Shown: piece after piece, positions 25,501-35,795 of the stretch
How positions within the stretch are numbered: position 1 is the stretch's first letter
Layout of the letters: each line of letters begins with the position of its first letter
Made by a program: the position numbers and the translations under genes
The notes under the pieces: model-generated
What the model was told of the DNA's origin: nothing
Databases searched by the model: none
The model's input: only the letters and a program-made list of their open reading frames with translations
From: Actinomycetes bacterium
GTDB taxonomy: Bacteria; Actinomycetota; Acidimicrobiia; Acidimicrobiales; JAAEMS01
Direction of reading: 5' to 3'
NCBI GenBank assembly: GCA_024225275.1
Contig: JAAEMS010000309.1
Span: 1 to 35,989 of the forward strand
Length of the DNA: 35,989 nt

Positions 25501-27072
25501 TCACGTGTTCCGGCGGTGGCGGATGAGAGGTTCGAGCGGGGCCCCGGTGTCGCTCTGTCCGTGACGGCGGAGGCTCAGACGCATGGCCGAGAACATCAAC
25601 AGGATGGCGAAGATCTCGAGGCGGCCGATGATCATCAGGGCCATCATCACCGCCCGTGCTGGCCGGGGTACGCCGGCGAAGCCCTCGGCCGGCCCGATCT
25701 CACCCAGCCCCGGGCCCATGTTCCCCATCGACTGGACGGCCCCGGATACGGCCTCGATGAGACCGATCCCGAGCCACGACATGATCAGGGTGCCCAACGC
25801 ACTGATGCCCAGGTACAACAGCACGAACCCGATGACCCTCGAAACGATGTCTTCGGGGATGGGACTGCCGCCGAGCTTGACCAGGGGCACCGAACGGGGC
25901 TGGCGGACCTTCTGGAGTTGACGGATGACCACCTGGCTGGCGATCCGGATCCGGAGCAGCTTGAGGCCGCCCGAGGTCGACCCCACCATCGCTCCGGTGA
26001 ACATCAGGTAGAAGAGGGCGAGCTGGGCCGCAGGGGGCCACAACACGAAGTTGGCACCTCCCTCGGGCCGGAGGTTGCCGAACCCGGTACTCGTGCCCAG
26101 GGATGCGACATTGAACACCGCGTCGCGCAAGGCGGTGCCCACGGCCAGGCCGTCGATGATCAGCACAGTCGCCACGAACAGGGTGCCGGCCACGAGCACG
26201 AACAAGTAGAAGCGCACCCCGGCGTCGCGGAAGATGACCCTCGGGTCGCGACCGGCCAGCGCACTCCAGTGCAAGGCGAAGTTGATCCCGCAGACGATCA
26301 TCCAGAAAGACACGACAGCCTCGACTGCGGTGGAGTCGTACTCGCCGATAGAGAGTGCGTTCGGTGAGAAGCCCCCGGTCGAGACTGTCGTGAATGCATG
26401 GGTCACTGCGTCGAAGAGGGAGAGTCCCAGAGCCAGTAGTGAGAGGGTCACCAGCACGGTGAAGGCCAGATAGATCATCCAGAGCCGGCGGGCGGTCTCG
26501 GAAACGCGCGGGACCAGACGGTCCGAGGTCGGGCCCGGAGCCTCAGACGTCATCAATTCCATCCCGCCCACCCCCAGCAGGGGTAGGACGGCGACAGCCA
26601 GGACCACGATCCCCATGCCTCCGAACCATTGCGACATCTGACGCCAGAACATCAGGCCGGCACCGATCGAGTCGAAGTCGGTGATCACGCTCGATCCGGT
26701 GGCCGAGAAGCCCGAAACGGCTTCGAAGAGAGCGCCGTCCCAGGTCTCGAAGGTCTCGTTCCCGGTGAGGAGACCGGCGAGCCAGAACGGCAGCGCTCCG
26801 GCAACGGCACAGATCACCCAGGTCCACCCGACTGCCGCGAAGGCCGAGCGGGCGCTCACCCGACCGGGTACCGCGGTGTTGGTGCGGGCGATGGTACCCA
26901 GGGAGGCCAACACCACCGCAGAGATGGCCAGAGGCCCGAAGTCTTCGGCGTCGACGATCAGATCGACGATGGCCGAGATCGCCATTCCGGCCCCGAAGAA
27001 CTGGAGACCAATGCCGGCGAGGTGGAGAGGAGTGCTCAGTACCCGGCCGTCGGGATGGCGTGTGATCCTCAC
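25501..27072 (-). CDS. TrkH-family potassium uptake protein (paralog 1, intact filter)
   Basis: A 523-residue polytopic membrane protein of the TrkH/KtrB family, the ion-conducting subunit of potassium uptake. It has the four-repeat M1-P-M2 architecture. All four P-loops carry the filter glycine: SATGSS (Gly126), TVSTGGF, TSTGFG, and SMGNMGPGLGE in order. The FWRQMSQWFGGMGI segment after P1 is a family hallmark. Length fits TrkH. The start is GTG 27072, which overlaps the TGA of the upstream paralog as GTGA, behind GGAGGAG; the two are therefore coupled. It needs a cytosolic RCK partner, which trkA upstream in the same cluster supplies. It ends 80 bases from the convergent Rieske-GltS gene with hairpins between. 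Confidence 0.9.
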   Translation of the reverse strand: MRITRHPDGRVLSTPLHLAGIGLQFFGAGMAISAIVDLIVDAEDFGPLAISAVVLASLGTIARTNTAVPGRVSARSAFAAVGWTWVICAVAGALPFWLAGLLTGNETFETWDGALFEAVSGFSATGSSVITDFDSIGAGLMFWRQMSQWFGGMGIVVLAVAVLPLLGVGGMELMTSEAPGPTSDRLVPRVSETARRLWMIYLAFTVLVTLSLLALGLSLFDAVTHAFTTVSTGGFSPNALSIGEYDSTAVEAVVSFWMIVCGINFALHWSALAGRDPRVIFRDAGVRFYLFVLVAGTLFVATVLIIDGLAVGTALRDAVFNVASLGTSTGFGNLRPEGGANFVLWPPAAQLALFYLMFTGAMVGSTSGGLKLLRIRIASQVVIRQLQKVRQPRSVPLVKLGGSPIPEDIVSRVIGFVLLYLGISALGTLIMSWLGIGLIEAVSGAVQSMGNMGPGLGEIGPAEGFAGVPRPARAVMMALMIIGRLEIFAILLMFSAMRLSLRRHGQSDTGAPLEPLIRHRRNT

Positions 27073-28583
27073 ACCAACTCCTCCCGGAACGAGTCTCGAA
27101 GTCGCCGCCGGAGGTTGGTGGCCACCGTCCAGAGCGCCACACCGATTGGGTAGAACTCGAGCCGACCGAGCAGGCCCAGGCCGGCGATGGCGATCATCCC
27201 GACCGGTCCCCGCTCGAGCAGGGTGGTGGTAGGTCCGGCATCACCGAGGCCGGGTCCGACGGTGGCGAGGGCGCTCACCGCCTGTGTCGTGGCGGTGAGA
27301 ACGTCAGCTCCATCGAGGGCCAGGAGCACCGCTCCCGCCGCCCCCACGAACAGGAGCAGCAGGAGATGGGTGATCATGCGGTCGAGGACCCGTTCGGGGA
27401 TGGCCTCGCGGCCGATCTTGACCATGATCACCGCCCGCCGGTGGACCTGGCGCACCAGCTCGCGACGGAAGTAGCCGACGAGCGCGAGCGCTCTCACGAC
27501 CCGGAGCCCTCCTCCCGGGGAACCCGCCATGGCACCCACCGTGATCAGCATCATGAGCAGGGTGGCCGGGCCCTGGCCCCAAGTGTTCCAGTCGGTGGCG
27601 TGATGGCCGGTGGTGGACAGAGTCGACGTGCTGGCGAACAAGCCATGACGCAGGCTGTTGAGGGTCGTGCCCTCGTCGAGGGGGTCGGCAATGGTCAACA
27701 CGACTGTGGCGGCGCTGAGAATGGCGAGATACGCCCAGAGCTCGAAGGACCGTAGCGAGGCGGCCCCCGCGGCCCAGCCGCCGCGCCACAAGAAGACGAC
27801 CGAGGTGCCCGCCAGCAGCATGCCGCCGGCCGCGAACCACTCGAGGTGGGCCGAGTCGAAGTGGGCGAACGAGTCAGCGTGGTTGGCGAAGCCACCAGTC
27901 GAAACCGTCGTGAACGAGTAGGTCACCGCGTCGAACAGGCCCATCCCCCCTATCCAGAACAGTGAGGTTCCCACTGTGGCGAACCCCCCGTACACGGCAG
28001 CCATGCGGCCAACCAGGCGAACGGTGTGGCCCGCTACCAGCTCGTCGGCCCGGGTCTTCTCGGTCGAGGGGGCGGCGGCACCGCCGATGCCCAGGAAGGG
28101 AAGGATCACCACCACGGTGAACAGGGCGCCGAAACCCCCGATCAGTTGGGTTGTCGCCCGCCAGAAGAGGAGACCGCGGGGAAGGTCCTCGGGTGTCGCG
28201 AAAACGGTTCGGGCCATGGTCGCGAAGCCCGCGGTGGACTCGACTCCCGCGTGGAGGGGACTGTCCGTGGCTCCCGTGGTGAGATAGACGGTCGTCGAAA
28301 GGAGGATCATCACGATCCATGAGAAGCCCACTGCGGTGAGCGGGCCGGAGATCGAGAGCCGCCGCGGAAGGGGGTAGTGGCGAACGAGAATGACGCCGGC
28401 CAGGCCGCTCAGGAGCGTACTGATACCCAGTGGGAACAAGGCACGTTGATCGGTCACCGCTCCGACCATCGTCGAGAAGGCCAGACCCACCGCGCACCCG
28501 CTGATGGCAATACCGATCAGGTGACCGGTCATGGCGGCGCGGGGTGCCCAATAGAGGCGGCCCCGAGGTTGGGCGAAGGTCAT
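27069..28583 (-). CDS. TrkH-family potassium uptake protein (paralog 2, altered first filter loop)
   Basis: A 504-residue membrane protein of the same TrkH/KtrB family, with the four-fold M1-P-M2 repeat. P-loops 2, 3 and 4 are canonical (TVSTGGFAN, STTGHH, and ATVGPGLGD). P-loop 1 reads AGFATMART: the filter Thr-Gly pair is Met123-Ala124. The post-P1 helix still has FWRATTQLIGGFGAL. It is clearly diverged from paralog 1 rather than a recent copy. The ATG is at 28583, 24 bases after the trkA stop on the same strand; an alternative ATG is at 28532. The stop overlaps the GTG of paralog 1. It may form a mixed dimer with paralog 1 or have changed ion selectivity; which of these holds cannot be decided here. 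Confidence 0.87.
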   Translation of the reverse strand: MTFAQPRGRLYWAPRAAMTGHLIGIAISGCAVGLAFSTMVGAVTDQRALFPLGISTLLSGLAGVILVRHYPLPRRLSISGPLTAVGFSWIVMILLSTTVYLTTGATDSPLHAGVESTAGFATMARTVFATPEDLPRGLLFWRATTQLIGGFGALFTVVVILPFLGIGGAAAPSTEKTRADELVAGHTVRLVGRMAAVYGGFATVGTSLFWIGGMGLFDAVTYSFTTVSTGGFANHADSFAHFDSAHLEWFAAGGMLLAGTSVVFLWRGGWAAGAASLRSFELWAYLAILSAATVVLTIADPLDEGTTLNSLRHGLFASTSTLSTTGHHATDWNTWGQGPATLLMMLITVGAMAGSPGGGLRVVRALALVGYFRRELVRQVHRRAVIMVKIGREAIPERVLDRMITHLLLLLFVGAAGAVLLALDGADVLTATTQAVSALATVGPGLGDAGPTTTLLERGPVGMIAIAGLGLLGRLEFYPIGVALWTVATNLRRRLRDSFREELV

Positions 28584-28607
28584 GGCGACACAGTCATGAC
28601 GCGACGG

Positions 28608-29954
28608 TCAGCCGAAGACCTTGCGGGCCCGGTCGACCATCTCCGGCTCGGCGAAGACGATCACATGGTCGCGTTCCCGCAGCTGGCTTCGGCCCCTCCC
28701 GATCTGAGCCTTGCCGTCGCGGACGATCGCCCCGACGAGGACTTCGCGGGGAAGGTCGAGGTCAGCGATCGCGGACCCGTCGGCCGGGCTGCCTTTGGAC
28801 ACTATGAGCTCGACCACCTCGGCTTGGCCGTGGAGGAAGGTGGCGACCTGGGCCACATCGCCTCGCACGAAGCGCAGGACCGCGTTGGCGGTGGCGGTGC
28901 GAGGCGACAAGGCCCCGTCGATTCCTTCCTCGGTGAGCAGACCCAGCAGGGCGAGACGGTGGAGGATGGCGATGGTCTCGGTGGCACCGGCTTGCTTGGC
29001 GAACAGGCACGCCAGGACGTTGGCGTCATCCTCGCCCGTGAGCGCGATGACGGCATCGAATGACCCGACGTCGGCGTCGAGCAGGAGATCGGCGTCGGTG
29101 ATCTCACCCTGGAGGACGAGGGCCCCGAGCCGCTCGGCCAGGACCCGTGCCCGTTCGGGATTGCGCTCGACAATGGTCACGTCCTCACCCCGCCCGGGAA
29201 GGCGCTGGGCCAGGAGCTCGGCGGTGCGGCCACCACCGAGAAGCATGACCCGCTTGGGGGTCGTTCGGGCCAGGCCCAAGAGTCTTGCGAGCTCCGAGCG
29301 GGCCCGACGCTTGGCCACGACGCGTACGAGATCGTGGGCCTGGAGGGTCTGGTCCCCTCGGGGAATGATCGTCTCGTCGCCGCGGGTGATGGCGCCGAAG
29401 AGGAAGTCCCAGTTGGGCTCGTACTCGGCCGCGATGTCCGAGAGCTTCCTGCCCACCAGTGGGGCATGGGGTGGGAGGCGGGCACCGATCACGGTGACCT
29501 CGCCGTCGGCCATGGCCGCCACCTCGGACGCGCCGGGGTACTGGAGAAGGCCGAGGACCTCCTGGGCGACCTCCTCGTCGGGGTCGATGACCAGATCAGC
29601 TCCTACGGCATCGCGGATCGCAGCGGAAGCGGGGTGACGGGCCCGGAGCTCGGATGATTCGAGCCGAACCACTGAACGAGCCACACCGGCCTGCTTGCCC
29701 ACCATGGACGACACCAGGTTCACCGAGTCGACCGAGGTGACGGCTACGAGCAGATCGGAGCGTTCGATGCCGGCCCGTTTAAGGGTCGATGGGTGGGTGC
29801 CGTTGCCCTCGACGACCAACACGTCGAGCTCTCGCTCGAGCTGGGCCACCCGCTCGGGGTCCGATTCGATGAGGGCCACATCGTGGCTCTCCCTGCTCAG
29901 CCGGTCGGCCACATAGGTACCGACCTCTCCCGCACCAACGACAATTACGCGCAC
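28608..29954 (-). CDS. trkA: Trk potassium uptake regulatory subunit, double RCK
   Basis: A 448-residue cytosolic regulator that gates TrkH channels by binding NAD(H) or ATP. It has two RCK units. The first begins at once with VIVVGAGEVG (GAGEVG 7-12) and the acidic end of strand 2 (ALIESDPERV); its RCK_C domain lies at about 130-220. The second begins with VMLLGGGRTA near residue 230 and VERNPERA, with a closing RCK_C at about 365-445. The total length fits TrkA (about 450-460), not the single-domain KtrA. I chose GTG 29954 because the Rossmann strand starts there; upstream in-frame starts add an unrelated tail. CATGCT lies 6 bases upstream, so it may be leaderless. The two trkH genes follow. 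Confidence 0.93.
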   Translation of the reverse strand: MRVIVVGAGEVGTYVADRLSRESHDVALIESDPERVAQLERELDVLVVEGNGTHPSTLKRAGIERSDLLVAVTSVDSVNLVSSMVGKQAGVARSVVRLESSELRARHPASAAIRDAVGADLVIDPDEEVAQEVLGLLQYPGASEVAAMADGEVTVIGARLPPHAPLVGRKLSDIAAEYEPNWDFLFGAITRGDETIIPRGDQTLQAHDLVRVVAKRRARSELARLLGLARTTPKRVMLLGGGRTAELLAQRLPGRGEDVTIVERNPERARVLAERLGALVLQGEITDADLLLDADVGSFDAVIALTGEDDANVLACLFAKQAGATETIAILHRLALLGLLTEEGIDGALSPRTATANAVLRFVRGDVAQVATFLHGQAEVVELIVSKGSPADGSAIADLDLPREVLVGAIVRDGKAQIGRGRSQLRERDHVIVFAEPEMVDRARKVFG

Positions 29955-29960
29955 GACCAA

Positions 29961-29966
29961 AGCATG
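29961..29966 (-). promoter_or_regulatory. Possible -10 element (CATGCT) of trkA
   Basis: On the minus strand CATGCT stands 6 bases before the GTG at 29954. It deviates from TANNNT at the first base only, and the spacing matches the other leaderless genes here. This would drive trkA and both trkH genes. Confidence 0.35.
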
Positions 29967-30060
29967 GCTCGTATTTGAACCCGCCCGGGTGATGCCGACC
30001 ACCAGGGGGCCACGACTCGGGCTGTGGCTCCCCTCAAACGGCGACAACTTCGTCCAATAC

Positions 30061-30089
30061 TTGCTGTTGGGCGCTGGGAACCGTATGTT
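30061..30089 (+). promoter_or_regulatory. Predicted sigma-70-type promoter of the pyrophosphatase gene
   Basis: TTGCTG (30061-30066) and TATGTT (30084-30089) are 17 bases apart, the best -35/-10 pair in the window. Transcription would start near 30096, leaving a leader of about 100 bases before the GTG at 30196. I see no conserved riboswitch in that leader. Confidence 0.6.
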
Positions 30090-30195
30090 TCAGCGTCGGC
30101 GCGCCCTGACCCGCTCGGATCCGGTCGCGCCCTGAACCCCAATCCCCTACTTGTCGACCCTGCGTCGCACCGGGCCCCCTCTGGAGGAGAGCACC

Positions 30196-32277
<2,082 letters not shown>

Positions 32278-32309
32278 TCGCCCGGTTCTGACCATCACTA
32301 CCTGATCAA

Positions 32310-32333
32310 GGGGGCGGCTGAGAGGCCGCCCCC
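32310..32333 (+). terminator. Strong intrinsic terminator hairpin after hppA
   Basis: GGGGGCGGC and GCCGCCCCC form a perfect 9-bp stem with a 6-base loop (TGAGAG), 32 bases after the stop. No T-run. It separates convergent genes and is probably bidirectional. Confidence 0.8.
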
Positions 32334-32353
32334 TCGTCGCGTCCCGGGCGATA

Positions 32354-32875
32354 TCAGGAATCGGTGTCGGGGGTGGTGCGGTCGATCTCGTCGGCCAGGC
32401 TCGACAGCTCACGGGTCAGGTCGGCGGTGGCTCGTCGGGCTGAGGCCGCGGCCAGGTCGAGCTCGACCAGTTCGAGGAAGTCGAGGCGGCACCGATCGAG
32501 GTCGGCCAGGGCGTCGAGCACTCCCCCCCGTGCCGTGTCCATCCCGACGGTTCGTACGAAGTGACCGGCCAGCCCCTCGGGGCCGTCGCGGAGCTGGCCG
32601 GCCATGCGCCCGGACCGGAGAGCTGCGGTGTGGTCGACCAGGTGGGCCAGGCGGTCAGTGGAGAGAGCATCGGTGCCTCGGAGAGCCTCGGGCGGTACGG
32701 GCAGGCCCAGGTCCAACACGAGGTCCTCACCGACGCGAAGGAAGCAGACGGGGTACATGCGCTCACGGAGGTAGACGGCACCGGCCGCCGACCCTCGGGG
32801 GGCACCTCCCTGGTAGCCGGCTCCCTCGCACCATTCGATGGCGCGGGCGGCAGGATTGGGGTGAGAATCGGTCAT
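32354..32875 (-). CDS. Uncharacterised 173-residue soluble protein
   Basis: I do not recognise this family. The 173-residue product has no signal peptide or membrane helix. The N-terminal half is a mixed alpha/beta stretch that includes RMYPVCFLRVGEDLVLDLGLPVP (broken by the Cys at about 45), and the C-terminal third from about 115 is a continuous amphipathic helix rich in Leu, Asp, Glu and Arg, probably a coiled coil. Codon use looks like that of neighbours. The start overlaps the stop of the upstream membrane gene by 4 bases (32872-32875), so the pair is translationally coupled and likely works together. It converges on the hppA terminator. No activity can be assigned. Confidence 0.6.
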   Translation of the reverse strand: MTDSHPNPAARAIEWCEGAGYQGGAPRGSAAGAVYLRERMYPVCFLRVGEDLVLDLGLPVPPEALRGTDALSTDRLAHLVDHTAALRSGRMAGQLRDGPEGLAGHFVRTVGMDTARGGVLDALADLDRCRLDFLELVELDLAAASARRATADLTRELSSLADEIDRTTPDTDS

Positions 32876-33846
32876 CTGGTTTCCTCGGGGACAGGTAGGG
32901 CCGCTAGCCGGGAATCGAGCTCGGCAATCCGGTTGGTCCGGCCAGCAATCTGGCGATGAGCGGCGGTGAGGGTGGCCGACAGCCCCACTGTTCTGGTGCT
33001 GGCGTCGCGGAGCTCACGAATGAGATCGGCGTTTGTGAGGGGCTGAGGGAAGGCCGCCGGTTCTGCGTTCTCCCGATCGGTCAGGCGCTTCAGTGCTTCA
33101 CCGACCCGTCTTTGGGTGGCCAGAAGATCGGTGAGAGCCGTTTCGGCGCCCTCGCTGGGGTCGGTGGTCACCGCGACATCGCGGGCTCCGGCCGTGAAGG
33201 CCGCGATCTCGGCTTGGCGGCGGGCCGCAGCCGCGGTACCGGTGAGCTGGGCCTCGAGTTCGGCTCGTTGGCGGCGCAGGGAGCGTCGTTCGCCCGCCAG
33301 TTGTTGCGGGTCTGGGGTCGAGGTGAACGCCGTAGGAGAAGACGGCCGACGGTTCCGGCGCTTGTGGGCGGCGAGGACCCCACCGGCGAACAACAGCCCG
33401 CTGGTCCCGGCGATCGCCGCCAGGCCACCCAACCCCGGCGATGACGGGGCGCAGCGGTCCTCGATCTCGGCGATCAGGGCCGACCAGGCATAACCGACCT
33501 CGCCCCCACCTTCCACCCCAACGGCCTGAGACGGGTCGGCGGGGCAATGGGAGGGGTCGGCGGGGATCAGGGCTTCGATGGTGACCCCCTGGTCTCTGTA
33601 GTGGCAGGTCACCAGCGTGCCCCGAGGGTTGCCGTCGTCGTCGACCACCAGAACCGCGCCCTCCGGTGCGAAATCGGGTTGCTCGGCCTGGGCCCCGGGG
33701 CAGTCGACGCCCGATGCTTCGGCTGATCTGGCCGGATCAGCGAGGAGCCACCAGCCCAACACGGCCAGCACGGCAACGCCGAGAAGTGAGGCCGCGCGAG
33801 GGCCAGGGTTCGCCCATTCTCGCCTCTTGCCCGCACATCCAGCCAC
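32872..33846 (-). CDS. Uncharacterised two-helix membrane protein with cysteine ectodomain and coiled coil
   Basis: A 324-residue protein of unknown family. It has a hydrophobic segment at about 18-36, then a polar outer domain of about 100 residues with four cysteines (Cys49, 81, 101, 132) that could form two disulfides, then a second hydrophobic segment at about 139-160, followed by a basic stop-transfer stretch (HKRRNRR). The cytosolic tail is helical with probable coiled coils at about 180-225 and 285-320. The GTG start at 33846 follows TAGCAT at a 9-base gap. Its stop overlaps the start of the downstream soluble gene. The layout suggests a membrane sensor or scaffold whose partner is the downstream protein; this is inference only. 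Confidence 0.6.
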   Translation of the reverse strand: MAGCAGKRREWANPGPRAASLLGVAVLAVLGWWLLADPARSAEASGVDCPGAQAEQPDFAPEGAVLVVDDDGNPRGTLVTCHYRDQGVTIEALIPADPSHCPADPSQAVGVEGGGEVGYAWSALIAEIEDRCAPSSPGLGGLAAIAGTSGLLFAGGVLAAHKRRNRRPSSPTAFTSTPDPQQLAGERRSLRRQRAELEAQLTGTAAAARRQAEIAAFTAGARDVAVTTDPSEGAETALTDLLATQRRVGEALKRLTDRENAEPAAFPQPLTNADLIRELRDASTRTVGLSATLTAAHRQIAGRTNRIAELDSRLAALPVPEETR

Positions 33847-33945
33847 CGGTCGACGATGCTAGTGCCAGCGGGTTCGGAGCCCACAGGCGGCGGGGGCGGG
33901 ACCGGGTCTGAACCGGTGTAGTCGCGGCCTGTCGCGGAGCCCGGG

Positions 33946-33951
33946 TAGATT
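33946..33951 (+). promoter_or_regulatory. Predicted -10 element (TAGATT) of the LLM oxidoreductase gene
   Basis: TAGATT, a 6-base gap, then GTG at 33958. No Shine-Dalgarno sequence. It is the cleanest match to the leaderless pattern in the window, and the predicted transcript also covers the PLP enzyme gene. Confidence 0.55.
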
Positions 33952-33957
33952 GCGCCG

Positions 33958-34863
33958 GTGCGCATTGCCATCAACGGGAGCGGAGCCCTACGCAACCTCG
34001 ACGAGTTCCGGGCCACGGTTCGCCGCGCCCGCGAGGATGGCATGGCCGGGGTCTGGGTCTCCCAGGGGGCTGGTCTCGACGTCCTCACTGCCCTGGCGGG
34101 GGTCGCCGACGAGGCCGGCCCCCTCGAGCTCGGAACCGCGGTCGTCCCGGTGGGCAGCCGCCATCCACAGACCTTGGCGGCCCAGGCCCTGACCGCTCGC
34201 CAGGCTCTGAAGGGCCGCCTGACTCTGGGGATCGGGATCGGTCACCGCGAAGTATCCGAGGGGGCATGGGGCCGTCCATGGGGCAACCCGGTGGAAGCGA
34301 TGTATGACCACCTCACTGCGGTCACCACCCTGCTCGAAGGGCGCCCGACCCGCCAGGCCAGCGTCCACCTCACCAGTCTCGGTGGGCTCGACGCCGAGCC
34401 GTTCCCCCGGATCCCGGTTCTGGTGGGAGCCCTGTCGCCCCACATGCTGGCTCTGGCCGGTCGGTTCGCTGACGGTGTGGTCACCTGGTGTGCCGGTTCC
34501 CGGACCGTCGCCGAACTGGTGGTCCCCACCGTCAGGCACCACGCCGAGGTCGCTGGGCGTCCGGCTCCCCGCCTCGTGGTCGGGCTGCCGGTGTGTGTGT
34601 CGGACCGGATCGACGAAACTCGCCGCCGCATCACCCATCAGGCCGGCCAGGCCGCGGACTTCCCCGTGTTTCGTCGGTCGCTGGCTCGCGAAGGCGCCGA
34701 GGGCTTGGGTGACATCGCTCTCGTTGGCGACGAAGACCAGGTGGCGGCGTGGATCGAGATCCTCGGCCTCTCCGGCGTCACTGACCTGGTGGCAGTCGAG
34801 GCCCCCGGTGACCAGCGCGAGGCGTCGCGCACCCGGACCTTGTTGCGCGACCTCAACCGATGA
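33958..34863 (+). CDS. F420-dependent LLM-class oxidoreductase
   Basis: A 301-residue luciferase-like TIM-barrel enzyme of the kind that uses the deazaflavin F420 in actinobacteria. Features seen are the N-terminal MRIAINGSG strand, the AREDGMAGVWVSQ stretch, the ELGTAVVPVGSRHPQTLAAQA segment (split around 57-77) that is very typical of LLM proteins, and GRLTLGIGIGHR near 90-101. No signal peptide. The specific substrate is unknown; cofactor F420 rather than FMN is inferred from the family and taxonomic context. Start GTG 33958 is 6 bases behind TAGATT. The stop overlaps the next gene by 4 bases, so the PLP dehydratase is cotranslated. Confidence 0.85.
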   Translation: MRIAINGSGALRNLDEFRATVRRAREDGMAGVWVSQGAGLDVLTALAGVADEAGPLELGTAVVPVGSRHPQTLAAQALTARQALKGRLTLGIGIGHREVSEGAWGRPWGNPVEAMYDHLTAVTTLLEGRPTRQASVHLTSLGGLDAEPFPRIPVLVGALSPHMLALAGRFADGVVTWCAGSRTVAELVVPTVRHHAEVAGRPAPRLVVGLPVCVSDRIDETRRRITHQAGQAADFPVFRRSLAREGAEGLGDIALVGDEDQVAAWIEILGLSGVTDLVAVEAPGDQREASRTRTLLRDLNR

Positions 34864-35795
34864 CCGCCCTCCCCCTTCCGGTTGGCGCGGCCTTGGTGGC
34901 CCGCATCCATCGCCGGATTCGCCCCTACGTGCGGCGGACACCGGTCATCGAGTTGCCCTGGCCCGGTGGGGGGACGCTGGTACTCAAGCTCGAATCCCTA
35001 CAGCACGCCGGCTCCTTCAAGGCCCGGGGGGCCATCGCCCAGGCCCTTGACGTGCCGGTCGGGCTTCCCATTGTCGCCGCCTCGGGCGGGAACTTCGGGG
35101 GGGCGGCCGCGTGGGCGGCTGGGGCCCTTGGTCGACAGGCCACCATCTTCGTGCCCGAGGTCACCGGTGCGGCCAAGCGGGAACGCATCGTCGAGTTGGG
35201 CGGCGACCTTCGGGTTGGTGGCGCGGTCTACGCCGACGCCCAGCATCGGGCCGACGAGTTCGCGGCCTCTACCGGCGGGGCCCTCATCCACCCCTATGAG
35301 CCGCCCACCATGATCGCCGGCGGTGGATCCTGTGGTTTGGAGTTCGAAGACCAGGCCGGTCCCCTCGACTCGGTGGTAGTGGCCGTCGGTGGTGGAGGGT
35401 TCATGGCCGGCATCAGCGCCTGGTTCGGCCCCCGCTCCCACCTCGTGGCCGTCGAGACCCACGGCACCCGGGCCCTGGCGGCCGCCCTCGAAGCGGGCGA
35501 GCCGGTCGACGTCGACGTGTCGGGTCTGGCCGCCGACGCCCTGGGGGCGACCCGTGTCGGGGTCCAACCGTTCGCGGGCCTGAGCCGGTGGGTCGACCAA
35601 TCGGTCGTGTTGAGCGACGACGACGTGGTGGCCGCTCAACGGTGGCTCTGGGCCGAGCTGAGAGTGGTGGCTGAGCCGTCCGGGGCCACCGGTATGGCCG
35701 CAGTTCTCGCTGGCCAGGTGGCGGTTGAGCCCGGCCGTCGGGTGGGAGTGATTGTCTGTGGCGCCAACACCGATCAGCTGCCCACCCCCGCCTAG
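34860..35795 (+). CDS. PLP-dependent serine/threonine dehydratase-like enzyme (fold type II)
   Basis: A 311-residue fold-type II PLP enzyme that would deaminate serine or threonine to a 2-keto acid, or act as a racemase. The Schiff-base lysine is Lys54 in GSFKARGA; the substrate carboxylate loop is ASGGNFGGA (about 84-92); the phosphate-binding glycine loop is VGGGGFMAG (near 178). The late CGANT replaces the usual CGGN and holds the pyridine-nitrogen contact region. There is no ACT regulatory domain, so this is the short catabolic-type layout. The ATG overlaps the LLM stop (ATGA, 34860-34863). The link with an F420 oxidoreductase is not explained. Confidence 0.85.
   Translation: MTALPLPVGAALVARIHRRIRPYVRRTPVIELPWPGGGTLVLKLESLQHAGSFKARGAIAQALDVPVGLPIVAASGGNFGGAAAWAAGALGRQATIFVPEVTGAAKRERIVELGGDLRVGGAVYADAQHRADEFAASTGGALIHPYEPPTMIAGGGSCGLEFEDQAGPLDSVVVAVGGGGFMAGISAWFGPRSHLVAVETHGTRALAAALEAGEPVDVDVSGLAADALGATRVGVQPFAGLSRWVDQSVVLSDDDVVAAQRWLWAELRVVAEPSGATGMAAVLAGQVAVEPGRRVGVIVCGANTDQLPTPA

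Noticed and set aside
30151..30195. TTG start for the pyrophosphatase
   Set aside because: The GTG at 30196 has GGAGGA 6 bases upstream and starts the first membrane helix; the TTG adds 15 residues without a ribosome site.
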